Below, one piece after another: positions 19,231 through 27,650 of a stretch of DNA of 64,000 bases. The notes beneath the pieces were generated by a model. The model ran no database searches. It was not told the DNA's origin and saw nothing but the letters and a program-made list of their open reading frames with translations. Origin of the DNA: Amanita rubescens (lineage: Eukaryota > Basidiomycota > Agaricomycetes > Agaricales > Amanitaceae). The stretch covers positions 186,001 through 250,000 of the forward strand of contig WION01000037.1 of the NCBI GenBank assembly GCA_015039365.1, written 5' to 3'. Numbering within the stretch: position 1 is the first letter of the stretch; every line of letters starts with the position of its first letter. The position numbers were made by a program, and so were the translations under genes.

Positions 19231-19997
19231 GCGTCATGATGGATTTCCCATTCGATCTTGGCATGGTTGTAGCTGAGACATCCGCAGATGGTGAGTGAAT
19301 GGCTTGATGATTCAGATCTCTCAACTGAAACAATTATCAGTATGGACTAGACAACTACACATTATGGACTCAACCCTATCTCAAAGACCAGTATCCCCAC
19401 ATGGCTGCGATCCCTAAAAAGGCGACATCACCCAACAACCCACTGAGTATCATGTGGTACAATGCTCTGGAGACCAATTTTGACTCGTTCATTCACCAGG
19501 CAGCACCATCCATGTTGGCAAACTTGCCTTGGGCATAACCTATCGCTTTTGCACACTCAAAGAACAACTTGCTTCACGATGTAATGGATGGAATCCTGTT
19601 ACAGTGTGCAGCATGCTCTGAGGCCTTCCGAAGATGTCCTCCACCATCCACCTTCGATCCACTTTCCGTCCGCTTCTGTCCGCTTTTGATCCACTCTGAT
19701 GCGCGGGAATTCATCGGAGTACGTTGGATGTGCGGGAATATGTCGGATTATGTCGGACCACAAGCACATGGTAAGTGCATGGTAAGCACATGGTAGTTAC
19801 TATAAGTACATACATGTCACATGTAGTCATATACAATATGTAGCTACGAACGAGAATCGGAGTTCCCTTCCCCTCAGATCAGCCTTAGCTTAAGTCTGTG
19901 CGCTATTGTGCATGGCACCTGCAGTGCTGGGTACAACCCAGAGCACATTGCAGTGTTTCAATGAGTTATCAAGTATATGTAAAACATCAATCAAGCC
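19231..19997. other. Decayed spacer
   Basis: No supported gene; short frames only. 19990-19997 is the left 8 bp target duplication of the following MITE. Confidence 0.5.
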
Positions 19998-20771
19998 TAG
20001 TGTTTAAAAGTCCGGTCCGGTCTGGTCTTTTGCACATTTTTGGTGCAACCAGACCTGGACTGGTCTTTTTAATTTTGCTATTTCAGGCAACCGGACCAAA
20101 ACCGGTATGGACCAGTTGCCAATGGTTGTGAGTGAAATGGCAACCGGTTCAGGACCGGTCTTTATTTGGACCGGTCCGGAACTGGTGGTGACCGGTTGCA
20201 ACTGATATTTTTCTTGCATATTGTTACACATGATAATATAAAATAGTAAAGAAATAGTGAAAATACTCCGCCAATCACAGTGTTGTCATTGGCGGAGGAT
20301 TTCTACCATTTTTCTCATGTATTGTCACACACAATAATGTAAAGACTAGTAAAAAATAGTAAAAATACTCCGCCAATCACAGCATTGTCATCAGCGGAGT
20401 ATTTTCACTGCTTTTCTCACATATTGTCACACCATTATCAGCAGATAAAAATAGAAAAAAGCTCCGCCCATTGTGGTGTTGCCATCGGCGGAGTATTTTT
20501 ATATTTTTCTCGCATGCCAATCCATTTTTAGCCCAACAACATCCAAACATTTCAGTCTGCATCCACCCCCCTGGCCTCTCCAATCATTGAGTTAAAAGAC
20601 CAGTTGCAACCGGTCTGCAACCGGTCTTTGACTTCTGGTCAAAACAGGCAACTGGCAACCGGACCAACCCAGATTTGGCAAGACCAGCAACCGCAGTCCG
20701 GTTGCAACCGTTATCAGTCCGGTCCGGTTGCCGGTCTTTTTAAAAAGTTGCAACCGGACTTTGAAACACTA
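19998..20771. mobile_element. Non-autonomous hAT-type MITE with internal hairpin array
   Basis: 774 bp flanked by perfect 8 bp duplications ATCAAGCC (19990-19997 and 20772-20779). The 19 bp terminal inverted repeats TAGTGTTTAAAAGTCCGGT and TAGTGTTTCAAAGTCCGGT differ at one base. The TAGTG start and 8 bp duplication are hAT hallmarks. Subterminal regions are packed with ACCGGT/CCGGTCC motifs in both orientations, resembling transposase-binding repeats. The centre has three tandem units of about 95-100 bp, each with a CTCCGCC...GGCGGAG hairpin. It has no coding capacity. CpGs are intact, unlike the flanks, so insertion is recent relative to the island. Confidence 0.88.
20266..20493. repeat. Three tandem CTCCGCC/GGCGGAG hairpins
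   Basis: Hairpins at 20266-20297, 20368-20399 and 20462-20493, each 32 bp with arms such as CTCCGCCAAT/ATTGGCGGAG, spaced 94-102 bp. The sequence between them is similar (TTTTTCTC..AT.TTGTCACAC). Confidence 0.9.
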
Positions 20772-20779
20772 ATCAAGCC

Positions 20780-21801
20780 CCCCAATTCATTGGGCCCTTG
20801 AGCACTGCCATGCGTCACTCCCTCATCCATCTCAAGATTATAGACAGCACATTACAGGAAATGCAGTTTGGCATTGCAGAATTTCAGCATTATTTTCTCA
20901 AACTCTATGGCCTGATGATGGATTATTTAGAAATATATCAACCATGTATGCTCAGTTTAAAGCTGAGAGCCACCAGGGTTACCCATTAAAGGTGTCAAGG
21001 AGTTCTTGAATGTTTGGAACTCATCTATTGGTGGGAATAAGCCTGGTATGTAATGTAATGTATAGTATGTAATGTATAGTCTGTGGTTGCTGTCAGCAGA
21101 CAAATCAATGAGGGAAAAGGTATAGGTAAGGAATGTGTTATGTTAGTCATATTGGCAGATGGTTGTAGGCATATATATATATATCTGTGAGCCACCTGCG
21201 CTCCTGATTTGAGAGACCGTCAACGTCGGACATAGACTGGCAAGGGGTAATTGTTGTGGGCCTGTTCATTACTAATTAGAAGCCAGAGCCATCTCAAACC
21301 AAGCCATGCTGCAGTGCACATCTACAGGTTTAGTGGGGTATGGGAAACTGGGTCTGAGTCCCATTTTAATATTTTACCTGGGGGTTACCCAAGTTGTCAA
21401 ACCCTACCAGCTGCAGTGGATGCAGCTCAGGGCATTAGAACATTTTGCACAAGTGAAAATCCTTTCAAAAATGTATTTCTTATTTATTTAATATTTTGCA
21501 CCTTCAAAATCTTATGTCTTCATAATATTTTCACTAGTAGAAAATATTAAATTTACATTTTCAAGTGTTGTGCAAAATTATGTAAAGATTTAATATCTCA
21601 GGAGCTGTTGAATGTTTTGAGCATATTATATTTATGTAGCAAGAAAATTTTTGACAAGGGATAACTTTTGGCTGCAAGAGTTCAATGTAAATATTATTAT
21701 GTCATGCTTTTTTTCAAGATCCAGCATGCTGATCACATGCATAATGAGCAACAAGCACACAACACACTAACATCTTGAACCTTAACCATGCCAGTAGTAA
21801 T
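20780..21801. other. Decayed DNA with a short protein-like relic
   Basis: 20798-20989 keeps a protein-like frame (MRHSLIHLKIIDSTLQEMQF) with no gene structure around it; the family is unrecognised. The rest, including an AT dinucleotide run near 21170-21185, shows no feature. Confidence 0.4.
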
Positions 21802-22223
21802 TGTTACAAACGTACGTCATGGCCTATCTTTTCCTTATCTTATCATCTCTCCTATGCCGTTATTTGCATATGCGTTCCTTCCGGAACATTCATCGTTTAT
21901 CATATGCCAATTACCTTTATCACATGTATGTTCGTTTTCACATGTTAACCATTTCATTATCACATGCAACCGTTTTCATTATCACATGCATATATACTTA
22001 CCATGTTTGCGTATGTACTCTGTACTATATAAATCACGCAAATGTACGACTAGACTTCAGTCTAGTTTTAACAGTCAAAATCTGTCTCGTTATCGTATAA
22101 CCTCCCTTGAGGACTCATTCGATAACACTCTTATTTCTTGAACGTTCTTAAGTGCCGGAATTCCCTTGAGGAACCTACGGTGCCTGATAAGCTTGACTTA
22201 TCAGTGAACGAACAAACGTAACA
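21802..22223 (+). repeat. Element 1 5' LTR
   Basis: 422 bp, TGTTAC...GTAACA. U3 has ATCACATG-type repeats, and a TATA box lies at 22026. The predicted transcript start is at 22059, giving an R/U5 without any ATG. An ACTAGACT/AGTCTAGT palindrome spans 22049-22066. Confidence 0.95.
22026..22033 (+). promoter_or_regulatory. Element 1 TATA box
   Basis: TATATAAA, 33 bp upstream of the AGTCTAGTTTTA segment (22059-22070) that would be the 5' end of the RNA and the self-primer. Confidence 0.75.
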
Positions 22224-22224
22224 A

Positions 22225-22236
22225 TAAAACTAGACT
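22225..22236 (+). other. Element 1 primer-binding site (self-priming type)
   Basis: TAAAACTAGACT starts 1 nt after the LTR end and is the exact reverse complement of 22059-22070 in the LTR. This matches the Tf1-style mechanism, in which the 5' end of the element's own RNA anneals to the PBS and primes reverse transcription. Confidence 0.8.
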
Positions 22237-22260
22237 CCTCTCCGAGCACGATAGCTTTAA

Positions 22261-23049
22261 CGCTCTCACCTCCCATCATTCACAATTGCTCCACGACAAT
22301 CTAAAAGTACCCCTCCGAATAACGCCAAACGAAACCCCCTTAACCATCTCTACTATCTCGACGAACATTCCATTCATTGGGATAAACGAGAAAACGGCTG
22401 GTGTTATACCGCTTCAGGAAAACCCGTACCAGGCCACCAGTTTTGGGTAAAACAAAAACTTGGAAGACCGCCAAATCAGTCCTTCCCATTTGAAGGAGGA
22501 TTATACCTAAACGAACGCAAACTTGCCTTCCACGAAGGCAGTAAACGTTGGTACGCCACCGAATCGGAAACAGGAGAAGAACCGTACTTTATTAGAGACG
22601 AATATTTCGAAGGAGAACCCTTCATAGGAGGAAAAGAGGAGTTAACACGAACCGCGCTACAACGTTGGAAGAAAGCGAACGAACCAGAGACCCTAACCAC
22701 TAGTCAAGAAACTCCCGTCGCCTCACCACACGTTCATTACAGAGAAAGCGCCGAACCGTCAGGAGAGTCCGATAAAGAAGACGATAAAGATCCCTTCTCT
22801 GAACAAGAGGAAGAAGAAGAATCCCAAGATAAACTTGAATACGCACCTGGAACCGAAGACGTTGTTATACCCACAGTTAAACAACGAGTTGAAGACGAAA
22901 CCTCAGCTCAACTTATCGCTTCCTTATCCCTTGTAACCGAATCGAAACTTGAAGCTACACGACCCGCACCATTACCCCCTGTTACATTCCCATATTTGTT
23001 TACTCCACCAATCAATCCATTTCCCTCTAGGAAAGGAAAAGAACGAGAT
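22261..23049 (+). CDS. ATG-less open frame in frame with gag (candidate non-AUG extended Gag)
   Basis: 263 codons from just after the TAA at 22258-22260 run open into the gag ATG at 23050, with no ATG in any frame. The encoded protein resembles the equivalent region of element 2 (FWV.QK...PPN.S and LYL.E...RW.A.E patterns), so it appears selected as protein. A candidate near-cognate start is ATT at 22285 in strong context (A at -3, G at +4). It would add about 255 residues before Gag. The alternative is an unspliced leader that is simply skipped by scanning. Confidence 0.55.
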
Positions 23050-24063
23050 ATGAGTGGATCAGGACCCCGAACCGAACCAAGGTCAGATCTACCAAAGATC
23101 AAACCTCCTAAACCATTCGAAGGAGATCGAAAATATCTCAATCCGTTCATAGCGAAAGCCGAATTATTCATGAAAATGAATAAAATGACGGATGCTCAAG
23201 ATAAGATACAGTTCATTATGTATCATATTGATGGCAACGCTCAACAATGGCGTGACAACAAAATAACTGAATATGACGCCGAAACGACAAAATACGCCAA
23301 CTATGACGCTTTTATTAAAGAACTGAAAGAAGATTGGGGACAAGTAGACGAAGCAGGACTAGCCATGCACAGATTACTCACATGGAGAAAACTCCCAAAG
23401 CAATCAATTAATCAATATATTGCGCGCGTCGATCGAGACATCAATTTAGCCAAAATCACTGACGATACGACGAAATGTCATCTCCTAGTTTTAGGATTAC
23501 CAAACACCTTACGAGAGAAACTACGACTAGGAGGTGCCCCGACAACCTATAAATCATTACGAACTCGTATCCTTGACATAGAAGTGGCAAACACCTTATT
23601 CTCCACTTTTGGCCAAGTAAAAGAGTTCGATGACAAAATGGAAGTCGACGAGGCTGTACTTGAATTAAATCGACAAGCACGACAAATGCAGATTGCTGAA
23701 ACCTCCATGGAATGGGTAAAAACCGCTGTATGCTATGGATGCGGAAAAACAGGACATTTAATCTCGGACTGCCCTAATCCCAAAAAGAAACGACAAAACC
23801 TTGGGAATTCACGAGGAAGGGCAGCCCCTAGAGGACAATTTCGAGGAAAACCACGCGGCCGAAATAATAACCGTAACAAAGGGAAAGGAAAAGGAAAAAG
23901 AATCAGAGCGCTGGATGCGGATAGTGACGAAGACGACAGTGGCTCGTCAAGTGAAGAATCCAACAGTGAAAACGACGAAGACCAGAGAATCGCCGTCATA
24001 CGAGAAATGGCGAAAACATTACCACGTAGCGCCCGCCGAAAATTGAACAAAAAGGGTTTTTAG
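23050..24063 (+). CDS. Element 1 Gag
   Basis: 337 residues from the first ATG of the predicted transcript. The capsid-like region contains QWRDNKITEY and LKEDWG. A CCHC zinc knuckle (CYGCGKTGHLISDC) follows, then a basic RGR-rich stretch and an acidic tail. The frame ends at TAG 24061-24063, directly after the slippery heptamer G GGT TTT (24054-24060). Confidence 0.9.
   Translation: MSGSGPRTEPRSDLPKIKPPKPFEGDRKYLNPFIAKAELFMKMNKMTDAQDKIQFIMYHIDGNAQQWRDNKITEYDAETTKYANYDAFIKELKEDWGQVDEAGLAMHRLLTWRKLPKQSINQYIARVDRDINLAKITDDTTKCHLLVLGLPNTLREKLRLGGAPTTYKSLRTRILDIEVANTLFSTFGQVKEFDDKMEVDEAVLELNRQARQMQIAETSMEWVKTAVCYGCGKTGHLISDCPNPKKKRQNLGNSRGRAAPRGQFRGKPRGRNNNRNKGKGKGKRIRALDADSDEDDSGSSSEESNSENDEDQRIAVIREMAKTLPRSARRKLNKKGF
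24054..24060 (+). promoter_or_regulatory. -1 ribosomal frameshift site, element 1
   Basis: GGGTTTT fits X XXY YYZ in the gag frame and is followed at once by TAG; slipping back one base enters the pol frame (GGG TTT TTA GAA). The same heptamer is the known frameshift site of barley yellow dwarf virus. Confidence 0.7.
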
Positions 24064-27000
24064 AACGAGACGACGATGAATCAGCGTCCGTCGTCTCTGA
24101 AGACGAACAACTATGTATAAATGGTGTAACAGTATCTTCTATATCCAAAAATAAAATCACCATTCCTATTACCAAATGTTCGAATCTAAAAACCGCTGAA
24201 ACCAAAGCCCTTATCGACTCAGGCGCACAAGGAAAATTCGTCGATAGCTCACTTGTCAATTGGAACAAAATCACTCGCTTAAAGAAACCCATCCCAGTGT
24301 GAAATGTGGACGGAACAAATAACAAGTCTGGAGATATACGGTATAAAATCCAGATAAGCTATAACATCGAAAACAACCGGTTTAAAGACTGGTTTTATGT
24401 CACACGACTAGGCGATCAACGACTGATACTAGGATTACCTTGGCTCCGAGAAATCAACCCCAGAATAGATTGGTCTGAAGGAACAGTTAGATTCCCCGAC
24501 GAAAGGAAGATCGATCCGGAAGAAGAAACTACGTTTGATTACGACGAAGAAACCGAAATGTACCTTCGGTATATCCAAAAAGAAGAAGAATTGAACACAG
24601 ATGAGGACGAAGATCTCGAGACTGATCACCTTTGGATCCAAGCGAAAACATCAGCGTCTCAAGCGCTCGCACATGAACACGAAGACAAATCTACGAAAGT
24701 GGAATTACCCCCAGAATATGACAAATGGAGGAAAGTTTTTGATAAACAAACATCGGAACGATTTCCCATTTCACGACAATGGGATCATGCAATAGATCTG
24801 AAAGAAGGGTTTAAACCTAAAGTGGCGAAGAACTACCCGTTATCAATCCATGAAGAACAGCTAATGAATAAATGGGTCGACGAACAACTCAAAAAAGGTT
24901 ATATTCGACCATCACAATCTCCGCAAGCGTCTCCTTTCTTTTACGTTGCAAAGAAAGAAAAAGGAGAGTTAAGACCCTGCCAAGATTACCGATACATCAA
25001 TAGCTGGACGAAACGGAATGCCTATCCCCTTCCTTTAGTATCCGACTTATTATTAAAACTAAGAAAAGCAAAATACTTCTCCAAGTTAGACCTCCGATGG
25101 GGTTACAATAATGTGCGAATAAAGAAAGGCGACGAATGGAAAGCCGCGTTCACGACAAACCGTGGTCTCTTCGAGCCTACTGTAATGCTCTTTGGATTAT
25201 GCAATTCACCGTCAACATTTCAAACGATGATGAACGAATACTTCCGTGACATGATAGCCGAAGGATGGCTAGTCGTCTATATTGACGATATGTTGATATA
25301 TGGAGCGAACGAGGAAGAAACGAGGGAGCGCACTAAGCAAGTCTTACAACGGCTGAAAGAAAACGATCTGTTCCTGAAACTGGAAAAATGTAAATTTGTC
25401 GCCAAGGAAGTCGAATTCCTTGGGATGATCGTCAAAGAAGGAAAGATCATGATGGACCCCGTAAAACTCGCTGGAATCAGCAAATGGCCCGAACCGAAAA
25501 CTGTTAAACAAATACGGTCATTTCTAGGGTTCGCGAATTTTTACAGGAAATTCATAGGAAACTACGCCGAAATAGTGGCTCCGCTCACGGAACTTACAAA
25601 GAAAACAGTTCCCTTCCGATGGGATGCAGAATGTCAGAAAGCATTTGACATGTTAAAGGAGAAATTCCTAGAAGAACCGGTTCTAGTTATGCCAGATCCA
25701 ATGAAACCGTTTTTATTAGAGACCGATGCGTCAAACTGGGCGGTAGGAGCCGTCCTGAAACAACGAGGATCTGATGGAGAACTGCACCCATGCGGATTTA
25801 TCAGTCATCGGTTAAGCGATACCGAACAAAGATATCAAGTATACGATCGCGAGTTATTAGCAATAAAGAAAGCGTTTGAAACCTGGAGACACCTTCTTAA
25901 AGGAAGCCCGCACACGATTATGATCCACTGTGATCATAAGAATTTATCATATTACAAACATCCGCAGAAGATGACTGCCAGGCAGTCACGCTGGTGGCAA
26001 GAAATCACGGAGTTTGATATCAAATTAGAACACGTCCCTGGATCAAAACTTATTCAGGCAGACGCTTTATCGAGACGCCCTGACCATATTAACGAAGAAG
26101 AGGCAAAAGCAAAAGAAATCCCACAAACCATGATCACTGATGACATGGTTATCGCCGCAATCAATGTATCTTGGGCAGATAAAATCACTGAATTATTGCC
26201 ACAAGACAAATTCGCTAAAGTTGTAATCGACGGTCTTAAACACGGAAAACTACCCCTCCGATCAAAGTTTAATGACTGGAAGAACGACGACAACATAATT
26301 CGTTATCAAGGACGCGTTTATGTTCCTCAAAATGAAGAATTACGAAACGAAATAATCAAATCACATCATGACCCCGTAATTATGGGTCACCCTGGACGAT
26401 TAAAGACACTAGAGCTTATCCGCCGTGACTATTATTGGCCTGGAATGACGACGACCGTATCTAAATGGGTCGAAGGCTGTGCCTTATGTCAACAAATGAA
26501 GGTTAATACACACCCGATCACACTGGGTTTGATGCCTATTAAATCCCACGCCACACGCCCATTCGAACAAGTTTCGATGGACTTCATCACAGATCTGCCA
26601 ATTATCGACGGTTTTGATTCTGTTTTGACCGTGGTCGATCAAGGCTTAACAAAGGGCGTAATATTCATACCATGCAAAAAATCTTTTACCGCTATGGATA
26701 CCGCCAATTCCTACATTAACGACGTTTACAAACGTTACGGGTTACCGACAACCCTCATTTCTGATAGAGGACCACAATTTACCTCCAAAGTTTTCGAAGA
26801 AATCTGCAAAATCTTCAGAATTGATCATAGAAAGTCAACCGCCTTTCATCCGCAAACTGACGGAGAATCGGAACGACTCAATCAGGAGCTAGAAACCTAC
26901 CTCCGACTATACTGCGTTGATCATCCAAAACAATGGAAAGATCATCTGCCATTAGCAGAATTCGCGCACAATCAACGGATACATCAATCTACCAAGATGA

Positions 27001-27650
27001 CGCCGTTTGAAATCATGTTTGGAATAGAGCCTGTGGCTATCCCCACAGCATTCCCGCGAATTAACGTACCCGCCGCTGAAGACCGCTTTAAGGTCTTAAC
27101 GCAAATACGAGACGAAGCTCTCGCTGCGCACGAATTAGCTAGACAGCTAATGACTCAACGAGTCAAAGGGAAATCTCCCACATTTAAAGAAGGAGATTTG
27201 GTATGGCTAGACTCACGAAACCTGAAAACAGGACAAATAAGAAAGTTCTCGCCTAGACGAGAAGGACCGTTCAAGATCGAAAAGATCTTAGGACCTGTCA
27301 CCGCTAAACTTGAACTTCCCCCAAGATGGAAGATTCACCCCGTTTTTCATGTTTCACTCCTTACCCCTTATCATGAAAACGAAACACATGGTCCAAACTT
27401 TACTAGACCAACCCCAGACCTTATAGATAACAAAGAAGAATACGAAATCGAGACAATTGTCTCGCACCGAAGAAAAGGAAACCAATGGCAATTTTTAGTC
27501 AAATGGAAAGGTTATCCGACATCTGACAATTCATGGGAAACCGAGGAAAACCTAGAACACTCCGAGGAGACCTTAAACGAATATAAGGAACAACATGGAA
27601 TCACAGCAATTATCCCCACTACTCGTAAATCACGAAAACGCCGTTCTTGA
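24060..27650 (+). CDS. Element 1 Pol (protease, RT, RNase H, integrase, chromodomain) with one nonsense codon
   Basis: Entered by -1 frameshift. The protease has ALIDSGAQGKF. Reverse transcriptase has WGYNN, LFGLCNSP and YIDD, then RNase H (LETDAS, DRELLA) and integrase. The integrase shows the H2C2 zinc region (HPGRLKTLELI...CALCQQMK) and a DDE core (MDFITDLP, SDRGPQF, HPQTDGESERL). A C-terminal chromodomain (QFLVKWKGYPTSDNSWE) places it in the chromoviruses, which target heterochromatin. A TGA at 24300-24302 in the protease (PIPV*NVDGT; element 2 reads VYNVDGT) interrupts this copy. Otherwise the frame is clean for 1114 codons from 24306. The ATG at 24306 is not the natural start because the protease active site lies upstream. 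Confidence 0.93.

Noticed and set aside
20266..20493. CRISPR-like array
   Set aside because: Spaced palindromes, but this is a eukaryotic region, only three units, spacers are similar to one another, and the block lies inside a MITE with terminal repeats and target duplications.
21788..22141. Small ORFs inside the LTRs
   Set aside because: Both copies of the LTR show them, but they lie in U3/R, span the promoter and have no conserved protein pattern.
24306..24308. ATG as the natural start of element 1 pol
   Set aside because: The protease active-site motif lies upstream in the same frame and the frame is cut only by the TGA at 24300; the frameshift at the gag end explains pol entry.
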